From: Accumulibacter sp.
GTDB taxonomy: Bacteria > Pseudomonadota > Gammaproteobacteria > Burkholderiales > Rhodocyclaceae
Assembly (NCBI RefSeq): GCF_023806625.1
Contig: NZ_JAMTDX010000014.1
Coordinates: 1-39,435 of the forward strand
Direction of reading: 5' to 3'
Length of the DNA: 39,435 nucleotides
Below, in pieces: positions 15,129 through 23,073 of the stretch. Position 1 is the first letter of the stretch. Each line of letters starts with the position of its first letter. Made by a program: the position numbers and the translations under genes. The notes under the pieces were generated by a model that searched no databases, was not told the origin of the DNA, and saw nothing but the letters and a program-made list of their open reading frames with translations.

Positions 15129-16286
15129 ATGTACACGTCCACCGTCGCCATCGACTCGAAGCTCCCGTGGGTCGGGACGACCATCTTCACGGTCATGTCC
15201 AAGCTCGCCGCCGACTGCGGGGCAATCAACCTCTCGCAAGGTTTCCCGGACTTTCAGGCCGAGCCGTCGCTGTTCGACGCCGCAGCGCGGGCGATGCGCG
15301 AAGGCAGGAACCAGTATCCGCCGATGGCCGGAGTCCCCGAGCTGCGCCTGGCGATCGCTGCCAAGGTGGCCGCGCTGTACGGGGCCGCCTATGATCCGGA
15401 GAGCGAGATCACCGTCACCGCCGGGGCGACTCAGGCGATCTTCACGGCGATCGCCGCCTTCGTTCGTCCCGGCGACGAAGTGATCGTCTTCGAGCCGGTC
15501 TACGACAGCTACGTCCCGGCGATCGAGACGGTTGGCGGGCGCGCGGTCCATACACGCCTGCGCTTTCCCGAGTATCGGCCCGACTGGGAGGAAGTGGCCG
15601 CGCTGATCGGCCCGCGCACGCGGATGATCGTCGTCAATTCGCCGCACAATCCGACCGGCAGTCTGCTCGACGCTACAGACCTGGCGCGGCTCGCCGATCT
15701 GACCCGCGACACGGACATCGTCGTCCTCGCCGACGAGGTGTACGAACACATCGTCTTCGACGGCGCCGTGCATCGGAGCGTCGCCGGCAATCCGGAGCTG
15801 GCGGCGAGGAGCCTCGTCGTCTCGTCGTTCGGAAAGACCTATCACATCACCGGCTGGAAGGTCGGCTACGTGCTCGGCGCTGCCGAGCTGACCAGCGAGT
15901 TCCGCAAGGTTCACCAGTTCAACGTGTTCACGGTCAACACGCCGTGCCAGGTGGCGATCGCCGAGTACATGGGCGACGCGTCGCGCCATCTCGCGCTGGC
16001 CGCGTTCTACGAAGCGAGACGTGAGTGCTTCCGCCGCGAACTCGGCGGCTCGCGCTTCACCTGTCTGCCCTGCCGCGGAACCTACTTTCAGCTGGCCAGC
16101 TACCGCCGTATAGCCGATCTGCCCGACCGCGAATTCGTCCGCTGGCTGGCCTGCGAGGCCGGGGTCGCGGCGATCCCGGTCTCGGCCTTCTACCACGACG
16201 GTCACGACGAGCGCGTCGTGCGCTTCTGTTTCGCCAAGCAGGAAGCGACGCTCGCCGCAGCCGGTGAGCGACTGCGCAGGGTGTAG
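15129..16286 (+). CDS. class I/II pyridoxal-phosphate aminotransferase, methionine-type
   Basis: A 385-residue fold-type I aminotransferase. INLSQGFPDF (33-42), NQYPPMAGVPELR (61-73), the cofactor-site NSPHNPTG (170-177), ADEVYEHIVF (201-210) and the Schiff-base lysine K236 in SSFGKTYHITGWKVGY are all present. A C-terminal R-F/V-x-F-AK element also fits. The NLSQGFPDF start is characteristic of the YbdL/methionine aminotransferase and kynurenine aminotransferase group, suggesting that it regenerates methionine from the 2-oxo acid. Start ATG 15129 gives the family N-terminus (MYTSTVAIDSKLPWVGTTIF). The frame continues upstream but without similarity. Confidence 0.88.
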   Translation: MYTSTVAIDSKLPWVGTTIFTVMSKLAADCGAINLSQGFPDFQAEPSLFDAAARAMREGRNQYPPMAGVPELRLAIAAKVAALYGAAYDPESEITVTAGATQAIFTAIAAFVRPGDEVIVFEPVYDSYVPAIETVGGRAVHTRLRFPEYRPDWEEVAALIGPRTRMIVVNSPHNPTGSLLDATDLARLADLTRDTDIVVLADEVYEHIVFDGAVHRSVAGNPELAARSLVVSSFGKTYHITGWKVGYVLGAAELTSEFRKVHQFNVFTVNTPCQVAIAEYMGDASRHLALAAFYEARRECFRRELGGSRFTCLPCRGTYFQLASYRRIADLPDREFVRWLACEAGVAAIPVSAFYHDGHDERVVRFCFAKQEATLAAAGERLRRV

Positions 16287-16300
16287 GCGACCGTTCCCGC

Positions 16301-16330
16301 TTCACAGTCGGCGGGGACTGCTCCTATAAT
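16301..16330 (+). promoter_or_regulatory. sigma-70 type promoter of mscL
   Basis: TTCACA (16301-16306, one mismatch to TTGACA) is followed after 18 bp by a perfect TATAAT at 16325-16330. The expected transcription start is about 50 nt before the mscL ATG. Confidence 0.65.
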
Positions 16331-16385
16331 CGGCCAAGGATCCCCATCCCACCCCAACTCGAGCACACCGAAAGCGAGGAAGACG

Positions 16386-16826
16386 ATGAGCATGCTGCAG
16401 GAATTCAAGGAATTTGCCATGAAGGGCAACGTCATGGATCTCGCCGTCGGCGTGATCATCGGCGGGGCCTTCGGAAGGATCGTCGAGTCGGTCGTCGGCG
16501 ACCTGATCATGCCGTTCATCGCCTGGATCATGGGCGGCAGGCTCGACTTTTCCGGGATGTTTCTGGTCCTCGGGACGATTCCCGAGGGCACGGCGAGGAC
16601 GCTCGACGCGCTGAGGAAAGCCCAGGTGCCGGTCTTTGCCTATGGCAATTTCCTGACCATCCTGGTCAACTTCGTGATCCTCGCGTTCATCATCTTCATC
16701 ATGGTCAAGCAGGTCAATCGGCTCAGGAAGAGCGAGGCCGCCGCGCCGCCGGCTCCGGAGCCGGAACCCCAACCCGCCGAGGAAGTCCTGCTCCTGCGCG
16801 AGATCCGCGACAGTCTGAAGAAGTAG
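16386..16826 (+). CDS. mscL: large-conductance mechanosensitive channel MscL
   Basis: A 146-residue inner-membrane channel that opens under high membrane tension to release solutes on osmotic downshock. The N-terminal amphipathic helix and pore helix ([20 protein letters not shown], then [20 protein letters not shown]) are canonical. TM2 ([20 protein letters not shown]) and a charged C-terminal helix ([12 protein letters not shown]) follow. The linker between TM2 and the C-terminal helix is Pro/Glu-rich ([12 protein letters not shown]), usual in the family. It has its own promoter and converges on the M16 peptidase gene. Confidence 0.96.
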   Translation: MSMLQEFKEFAMKGNVMDLAVGVIIGGAFGRIVESVVGDLIMPFIAWIMGGRLDFSGMFLVLGTIPEGTARTLDALRKAQVPVFAYGNFLTILVNFVILAFIIFIMVKQVNRLRKSEAAAPPAPEPEPQPAEEVLLLREIRDSLKK

Positions 16827-16859
16827 CCGACGCGCCGCGTGCCAGCGTCTGCGGCAGGC

Positions 16860-16882
16860 GACGCGGGGCCAGGGGCCGCGTC
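16860..16882. terminator. GC hairpin between converging mscL and M16 peptidase genes
   Basis: GACGCGG (16860-16866) and CCGCGTC (16876-16882) pair around a 9-nt loop. The right arm overlaps the stop codon of the peptidase gene on the minus strand. There is no T-tract; the terminator role is tentative. Confidence 0.35.
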
Positions 16883-19616
16883 AGTCCGCCTGTCGCTTGC
16901 CCGGATCGGCGGCGATGACCACCGTCAGCCGGTCGGAGTCGATGTACTTGCGGAAGGCGGCATTGACCTGCTCGGGGCGGGTGGCCAGCAACCGGGCTTC
17001 GCGCTCCCTGGCCAGTTCCCAGGTCCGCCCGAGGTCGAGTAGGGAAGTCCAGCGCGAGGCGACGGTGCTGTCGTCGGCGCGCGCGATCGCTCGCGCGTCG
17101 ACGATGCTCTTCTTGGCCTGGGCGATCTCCTCGGCCGTGAAGCCGTCGCGACGCGCGCGCTGCAGCTCCTCGAAGATCGCCTTCTCGGCGCGCGCGGCAT
17201 TCTGCGGTGCGACCATCGCCGCCAGCGTCCAGGTCGACAACCGCTGCCGCGACCCGAGGCTGAGGCTCGACCCGACGCTGTAACTCAGCCCGTCCTTCTG
17301 GCGCAGCCGGTCCATCAGCCGGTTGGTCAGCCCACCGCTGCCGCCAAAGACGTGGTTGGCGAGCAGCAGCGCCGGCATATCCTCGTCGTCGTCGCGCAGC
17401 GGCAGGTCGATCCGGGCGCGAATGATCGCGCTCTCCTTGTCCGGGGTGTCGATGACCATCCGCGCCGCCGGGACCTCGCGGTACGCGCGTTCGACGCGTC
17501 CATACGCCGACGGCGAAGGCTGGCTGGCGAAAAGCCGGCGGATCTCGTCGACTACCGGGGCCTCGTCGAAGTCGCCGACGATGGCGATCTCGCCACGCGC
17601 CGTGCCGATCAGCTCGCGCCGGTAGGCGAGCACGTCGTCGAGACTGACGCTGCGCAACTGCGCGATCCGCTCGTCGAGCGGAGTGTAGTGGCGCGGATCG
17701 CCGGGTGGGTAGGTGTTGAAGTGGGTGAGCAATGCGTCGGCCGAGAGGTCCTCCGGGCTGTCGAGTTGCGCCTGAAGCGCGGTCAGAGTCTGCCGGCGGA
17801 GTTCATCGAACTCGGCCGGCGGAAAGCTCGCCTCGTGGTAGATATGGGCGACGAGGCGGAGCGCCTCGGGCAGCTTCTCGCGAGTCGTTTCGAACTGCGT
17901 CAGCCCGCCGCGCATCTTCAGACGGATGATCTCGTCGGCGATCTGCTGGCGACTCAGTTGCCGGGTCCCGCGGCTGAGCATCGCCACCGCGAGGCTGCCG
18001 CTGAGGCCGCGGCTGCTCAGCGAGCGCTCGTCGCCCCAGCGAAAGCTGATCGCCACGTTGACCGTCTGGCCACGGTTCCTTTTCGGCAGCAGGGCGAGTT
18101 TCAGGTCGCCGATCGTCTCGATGCGTGTCCGCCGGTCGAGGTTCTCGTACGACGAGTCGAAAGCCTCGCCCGAGTCGCCCTTTTCGTTGGCCCTGAAGCC
18201 AGCGAGCCGTTCGGCCGGCGCCGGGGCGACCGGGACGACAGCGCGCCGGGGGGAGTCGTCGGGGATGAAGCTGCCGAGCACGCGATTGTCGCGGACGAAG
18301 TAGCGGCCGACTGCTGCGTCGAGCTGCTCGGGCCGGATCCGTTCGAGCTGCTCGCGGGCGAGGAAGAAAAGTCGCCAGTCGCCGAGTGCGATGTACTCGG
18401 AGAGCAGGATGGCGAAATCCTCAGGATCGGCCAGCGCACGTTCGTGCGCCGTCCGCGCTTCGTCGACCACCCGCGCCAGTTCGCTGGCCGTCACCGGCTC
18501 ACGCGCGAAGTCATCTTCGACCACCTCGATCAGGCGCTCGCGTACTCGTTCGATCGACTCGCCCTTGCCAACGATCGCTCCGAAGACCGCGAAGCCGGGC
18601 TCCCTGGCGTCGACGTTGTAGGCAAAGACATGGCTGGCCAGCCCGGGTTTGACGAGCGCGTGGTAGAGGCGCCCGTTCGGCGTGTCACCAAGCACTTGGC
18701 TGGCCATTTCAAGTGCTTCTGCATCGGGGTGGAGGCCCGACGGCGTCCGGTAGCCGACGGCGACGATCTGCACCTCGCCCTTGCGCCGGACGACGAACTG
18801 GCGCTCACCGTCGGCGGTCGGTTCGACCGTCCACTGCGGGATCAGGCTGCGGACCGGTCGCGGGATTCTTCCGAAGGCGGCGACGACCCAGCGCAGGGCC
18901 TTTGCTTCGTCGAAGCGGCCGGCCACCGTCAGTACGGCGTTGTCCGGCTGGTAATACCTGCGGTAGAAGGCCTGGAGGTTCTCGATGCGCACGTTCTCGA
19001 TGTCGCTGCGCGCCCCGATCGTCGCGTTGCCGTAGTTGTGCCAGTCGAAGAGCAGCGACTGCATACGCTTCTGCATGACGCTTCCCGGGTCGTTCTCGGC
19101 GATCTCGAACTCGTTGCGCACGACGCTCATCTCGCTGTCGAGGTCCTTGCGCGCGATGAACGAGTTGACCATCGCGTCGGCGGTCCAGGCCAGCGCCCAG
19201 CGCAACTTCTCGTCGCTGGCCGTGAAGCTCAGGTAATAGTTCGTCCGGTCGAGCCAGGTCGTGCCGTTGACGTGGAATCCGCCAGCCTCGAAGTCCTTGT
19301 CCGGGTTGGGGAAACGCTTCGAACCCTTGAACAGCAGGTGCTCGAGCAGATGCGCCATGCCGGTCTCGCCGTAGTTCTCGTGACGCGATCCGACGAGATA
19401 GGTGATGTTCACCGTCGCGGTCGGTCGGCTCGAGTCCGGGAACAGGATCACCCGGAGCCCGTTGGCCAGGCGGTACTCGGTGATGCCCTCGACGGTGGTG
19501 ACCCGGGTCACGCCGGTCGGCGGCGTCGTCGACGCCTGAGCGCTCGCCGACGCCGGAGCGAAGGCCAGCACAAGCCAGGTCAGCAGCCAGCCCAGGACGT
19601 TGATCGACTGGTTCAT
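16881..19616 (-). CDS. M16 family zinc metallopeptidase, two-domain (pitrilysin-like)
   Basis: A 911-residue exported protease with a signal peptide (about 1-28, ending ASASAQA). The first M16 half carries the inverted zinc motif HLLEH (His89, Glu92, His93) and the later ENDPGS helix region with the third ligand. The second half (from about 450) lacks HxxEH, as in other two-half M16 proteins that form a closed clam-shell. It probably degrades peptides in the periplasm. ATG 19616 is preferred to GTG 19628 because the GTG abuts the only GGAG (in CCGGAGTG), leaving no spacing for a ribosome site. Confidence 0.9.
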   Translation of the reverse strand: MNQSINVLGWLLTWLVLAFAPASASAQASTTPPTGVTRVTTVEGITEYRLANGLRVILFPDSSRPTATVNITYLVGSRHENYGETGMAHLLEHLLFKGSKRFPNPDKDFEAGGFHVNGTTWLDRTNYYLSFTASDEKLRWALAWTADAMVNSFIARKDLDSEMSVVRNEFEIAENDPGSVMQKRMQSLLFDWHNYGNATIGARSDIENVRIENLQAFYRRYYQPDNAVLTVAGRFDEAKALRWVVAAFGRIPRPVRSLIPQWTVEPTADGERQFVVRRKGEVQIVAVGYRTPSGLHPDAEALEMASQVLGDTPNGRLYHALVKPGLASHVFAYNVDAREPGFAVFGAIVGKGESIERVRERLIEVVEDDFAREPVTASELARVVDEARTAHERALADPEDFAILLSEYIALGDWRLFFLAREQLERIRPEQLDAAVGRYFVRDNRVLGSFIPDDSPRRAVVPVAPAPAERLAGFRANEKGDSGEAFDSSYENLDRRTRIETIGDLKLALLPKRNRGQTVNVAISFRWGDERSLSSRGLSGSLAVAMLSRGTRQLSRQQIADEIIRLKMRGGLTQFETTREKLPEALRLVAHIYHEASFPPAEFDELRRQTLTALQAQLDSPEDLSADALLTHFNTYPPGDPRHYTPLDERIAQLRSVSLDDVLAYRRELIGTARGEIAIVGDFDEAPVVDEIRRLFASQPSPSAYGRVERAYREVPAARMVIDTPDKESAIIRARIDLPLRDDDEDMPALLLANHVFGGSGGLTNRLMDRLRQKDGLSYSVGSSLSLGSRQRLSTWTLAAMVAPQNAARAEKAIFEELQRARRDGFTAEEIAQAKKSIVDARAIARADDSTVASRWTSLLDLGRTWELAREREARLLATRPEQVNAAFRKYIDSDRLTVVIAADPGKRQAD

Positions 19617-20083
19617 CGCGCGGCACACTCCGGAAGAGCGGTCGTGGGTCCCGATCGGGAGGAGCCGGGGACGAAGCCCGGCAGGGGCAGAAAGAGAACG
19701 GCCCGCTCAGAGGGAGGGGCTGGGCGGGCCGGGTGCTGCCGTCAGTGCCAAGCAGAGGAGGGGGGATAGCCTGGCAGAGACGGGACGAATTCTAGCCAGC
19801 GGCAGCCGACCGGTCTGTTGTCTTTGTGTAACGGCGTGTGCTTGCCTGGTGCACGCGTTGCTGCCGGCATTCCGCACGAGCCGCCAGCCAGCGAACTGGC
19901 CGCATCCGGACTCCCGCCGGATGGTCCTCGGCCGCGCAGCTCCGACCGACGCCCGGCCTGGTTTCGGCCATCCATCCGCTGCCCCGGCCTTTGTGGCATC
20001 ATTGGCCGCTCGGGCCCGCGCCCGCCAGACCGGCGGAGCCGCTGCGTCCCGGAGCCATCGTCATTGAGGAAAGGAATCTTGCC
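19617..20083. other. divergent intergenic region with inverted repeat
   Basis: No gene is supported here. It contains CGGCCCGC (19699-19706) and its exact complement GCGGGCCG (19724-19731) around a 17-nt purine-rich loop, lying in the leader of the M16 peptidase gene. It could be a transcript hairpin or a protein site; nothing decides between them. A strong ribosome site (GAGGAAAGGA, 20066-20075) for the next plus-strand gene is at the right end. Confidence 0.4.
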
Positions 20084-20368
20084 ATGAGTCAGCAAACCCG
20101 GGATCAGGAGGTCGGCATCGCGACAGTCCTTCTGCAGCGGATGGAAAAGGAGCGGCTGCCCAGGGCCCTCGATCTGAAGGCCAAGGTCGACGCCGGCGGG
20201 TGCCTGGACGACCTTGATATTGCCTTCCTCGAGCGCGTCTTCGCCGACACCCAGGAGATCACTCCCTTCCTCGAACGCCACCCCGAGTACCAGGAGGTGG
20301 TCTCGAAGATGGCCACCCTCTACCAGGAGATCACCGCCCGGGCGCTCGAGAACGAGAAGTCGGGCTGA
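20084..20368 (+). CDS. small helical protein of unknown function
   Basis: A 94-residue acidic, fully helical-looking protein with no membrane segment. It begins MSQQTRDQEVGIATVLLQRM and includes a middle section around DAGGCLDDLDIAFLERVFAD. I do not recognise a family. The start is well supported by GAGGAAAGGA 8 nt upstream, and codon use matches neighbours. It converges on ackA with 22 nt between the stops, so it is a single-gene unit. Confidence 0.7.
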   Translation: MSQQTRDQEVGIATVLLQRMEKERLPRALDLKAKVDAGGCLDDLDIAFLERVFADTQEITPFLERHPEYQEVVSKMATLYQEITARALENEKSG

Positions 20369-20390
20369 TCGGCACCCCGCGGCTGCCGCG

Positions 20391-21575
20391 TCAGAGCCCG
20401 AGCAAGCGGCGCGTGTGCCGCGCGATCATCAGTTCCTCGTTGGTCGGCACGACCCACACCGAGCAGCGACTGTCGGCGCGGGTGATCCGCGCGTCGCCCC
20501 GCTCGTTGGCCGCTTCGTCGAGCTCGATGCCCAGCCAGCGTGCCTTATCGCAGACGAGCTGGCGGATCCGCGCGCTGTTTTCACCGATCCCGGCGGTGAA
20601 CACCAGCGCGTCGAGTCCGCCGAGCACCGCGGCCAGCGCGCCGAGCTCGCGGTTGATGCGGTAGACGAAGTGCTCGATCGCCAGCCTTGCGCGCGGCGCG
20701 TCGCTGGCCAGCAGCACGCGCATGTCGTTGCCGATTCCCGAGAGGCCGAGCAGGCCTGAACGCTTGTAGAGCAGGTCTTCGATCTGCTTCGCCGAGAGAC
20801 CCTCCTGCTGCAGCAGGTAGAGGACGATTCCCGGGTCGATGTTGCCGGGTCTTGTGCCCATCATCAGCCCGTCGAGCGCGGTGAAGCCCATCGAGCTGCC
20901 GACGCTGTGCCCGTGATCGAGCGCGCACATGCTCGCGCCGCTGCCGAGGTGCGCGACGACGACGCGGCCGTCGGCGACTTCGGGAGCGACTGCCGGCAGC
21001 GTCGCGGCGATGTATTCGTACGACAGGCCGTGGAAGCCGTACCGGCGGACGCCGCGCTCGTAGTACTCCCAGGGCAGGCCGTAGAGTTGACCGACCGTGT
21101 CCTGCGTGCGGTGGAACGCCGTGTCGAAACAGGCGACCTGCGGCAGGTCGGGTTGAACCTCCTGGACGGCGCGGATCGCCGCGAGGTTGTGCGGCTGATG
21201 CAGCGGCGCCAGCGGCACGAAGGCTTCGAGCCGGCTGATCACCGCTTCGCTGATCAGCGCCGGCGCCGAGTAATCGGCGCCGCCATGGACGACGCGATGC
21301 CCGACTCCGGCGAGCATCCCGCCGTCGAAACGCGAGCGCAGCAACTCGGCGATTCGCTGCAGCGCCTGCGCATGGGTCGCCACCTCGCTGGTGTCCCATG
21401 ACTTTTCGGCGATGCTCTGGCCGCTGCCGTCTCTGGCCTTGAGCCGCGGTGCGGTGCCCAGTCCCTCGACCTGACCGCTGGCGATCGCGCGCAGCTCGCC
21501 CGCTTCGGGAACCACGAAAATCGAGAACTTGATGCTCGACGACCCCGCGTTGAGAACCAGTATCGCCTTGTCCAT
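20391..21575 (-). CDS. ackA: acetate kinase
   Basis: A 394-residue ASKHA-fold kinase that interconverts acetyl phosphate plus ADP with acetate plus ATP. AILVLNAGSSSIKFSIF at residues 3-19 is the N-terminal phosphate/metal site. VVVAHLGSGASMCAL is the central ATP-site motif, and GFTALDGLMMGTRPGNIDPG is typical of acetate rather than butyrate kinases. FTAGIGENSARIR completes the adenosine site. ATG 21575 follows the stop of the phosphotransacetylase fusion gene by one base, with GGAGG just upstream inside that gene. The two are therefore translationally coupled. Confidence 0.95.
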   Translation of the reverse strand: MDKAILVLNAGSSSIKFSIFVVPEAGELRAIASGQVEGLGTAPRLKARDGSGQSIAEKSWDTSEVATHAQALQRIAELLRSRFDGGMLAGVGHRVVHGGADYSAPALISEAVISRLEAFVPLAPLHQPHNLAAIRAVQEVQPDLPQVACFDTAFHRTQDTVGQLYGLPWEYYERGVRRYGFHGLSYEYIAATLPAVAPEVADGRVVVAHLGSGASMCALDHGHSVGSSMGFTALDGLMMGTRPGNIDPGIVLYLLQQEGLSAKQIEDLLYKRSGLLGLSGIGNDMRVLLASDAPRARLAIEHFVYRINRELGALAAVLGGLDALVFTAGIGENSARIRQLVCDKARWLGIELDEAANERGDARITRADSRCSVWVVPTNEELMIARHTRRLLGL

Positions 21576-21576
21576 T

Positions 21577-22980
21577 TCAGCCTCCGCTCTTCGTCTGGAT
21601 CGGCGCACTGGCCATCAGACAGGCGACCGCGCACGAGGCGAGCCTGGTCCGCCGGTTGTCGGCCCGGCTGGTCAGGATGATCGGCACGCGAGCGCCAAGG
21701 ACGATCCCGGCACCGTCGGCGTAGCTCATGAAGGTGAGTTGCTTGGCGAGGATGTTGCCGGCGGCGAGGTCGGGGACGACGACGATGTCCGGGTCGCCGG
21801 CGACGACCGAGTCGATCTTCTTGATCCGTGCTGCTTCGCTGCTGATCGCGTTGTCCAGGGCCAGCGGGCCGTCAAGGATCGCCCCGCTGATCTGCCCGCG
21901 ATCGGCCATCTTGCACAGCGACGCGGCGTCGGTCGTGCAGATCATCCGCGAGTTGATCACTTCGACCGCGCAGATGATCGCCACCTTCGGTCTTTCGACT
22001 CCGAGGACGTGGGCCAGGTCGATCGCGTTCTGGCAGATGTCGCGCTTGGTGTCGAGGTCGGGGGCGATGTTGATCGCCGCATCGGTGACGATCAACGGCT
22101 TGTGATAGGTCGGGACATCCATCAGGAAAGCGTGGGTGATCCGCCGCTCGGTGCGCAGACCGGTCTCGCGGCTGACCACTTCGGCCATCAGCTCGTCGGT
22201 ATGCAGGCTGCCCTTCATCAGCGCCGCCGCCTTCCCCTGGCGAACGAGTTCGACGGCACGGAAGGCCGCCGCGTGGCTGTGCGGAACGTCTTCGATCGCT
22301 GCCCCCGACAGGTCGAGTCCGTACTGCCCGGCGATCGCGCGCAGCCTGGCCTCCGGAGCGACGAGGATCGGCGTGATCAGCCCCTCGCGCGCGGCTTCGA
22401 GCGCCGCACCGAGAGACGACTCGTCGCAGGGATGCGCGACGGCGACCGACACCGGCGGCAGTTTCTGGCAGAGTTCGACGAAGCTCGCGAAGCGGTCGTG
22501 GCTCTGGATCGACACCTGAGCCGCGTCGGGCCGAGTCATGGTGACTTTGGTGTCCGGAGCGACGACCCGCGCCGTGCCGGTCATGATCGTCTCGCCGCGT
22601 CCGTTGACGCCGCGGCAGGCGAAGGTCACGCGCCGGCCCGCGGCTTCCTTCGCGGTCACCGTGACGGTGATCGTCACCGTTTCACCGATCGGCACCGGGG
22701 CGAGCAGATCGAGGTCCTGCCCGGCGTGGACCGTTCCCGGCCCGGGGATCTGGTTGCCGAGCAGGCCCGAGATCTGCGCTCCGAGCCACATGCTCTGCGC
22801 GCCGAGGTCCGCCGGGCCAATCTGCCGGTCGAGCTCGCTGTCCAGGTAGGTCGGATTGATGTCGCCGGAAACGGCAGCGAACAACTGGACGTCGCGCAGC
22901 GTCAGCGTGTGCGTGACGCTGGCGCTGTCGCCGATGGCGATCTCGTCGAAGGGGCGGTTGTGGAGGGTTTCGCTACTCAT
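21577..22980 (-). CDS. MaoC-like / phosphate acetyltransferase fusion protein
   Basis: A 467-residue fusion. Residues about 8-135 are a MaoC/hot-dog domain with LFAAVSGDINPTYLD at 33-47. Residues about 150-460 are a phosphate acetyl/butyryl-transferase domain (VAVAHPCDESSLGAALEAAR, ALMKGSLHTDELM, ADGAGIVLGARVPIILTSRA). The standard MaoC hydratase site is D-x-N-P-x-H; Asp40 and Asn42 are present, but the His position is Tyr45. The hydratase half may therefore be inactive or only bind acyl-CoA. The transferase half converts acyl-CoA to acyl phosphate, which the adjacent kinase turns into ATP. It overlaps operonically with ackA. Confidence 0.9.
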   Translation of the reverse strand: MSSETLHNRPFDEIAIGDSASVTHTLTLRDVQLFAAVSGDINPTYLDSELDRQIGPADLGAQSMWLGAQISGLLGNQIPGPGTVHAGQDLDLLAPVPIGETVTITVTVTAKEAAGRRVTFACRGVNGRGETIMTGTARVVAPDTKVTMTRPDAAQVSIQSHDRFASFVELCQKLPPVSVAVAHPCDESSLGAALEAAREGLITPILVAPEARLRAIAGQYGLDLSGAAIEDVPHSHAAAFRAVELVRQGKAAALMKGSLHTDELMAEVVSRETGLRTERRITHAFLMDVPTYHKPLIVTDAAINIAPDLDTKRDICQNAIDLAHVLGVERPKVAIICAVEVINSRMICTTDAASLCKMADRGQISGAILDGPLALDNAISSEAARIKKIDSVVAGDPDIVVVPDLAAGNILAKQLTFMSYADGAGIVLGARVPIILTSRADNRRTRLASCAVACLMASAPIQTKSGG

Positions 22981-23073
22981 CGTGAACTCCGCGAAAGGGT
23001 TGCGGGAGCTGGGTTGCCGGTCTGCCTGGAGATCGGCCTCCGCGGCAGGTTCCGGCGGCAAACGCCCCGGATT

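Noticed and set aside
17352-19769. 805-codon plus-strand ORF antisense to the M16 peptidase
   Set aside because: No domain recognisable and composition is that of a shadow frame; the minus-strand frame carries signal peptide and HxxEH.
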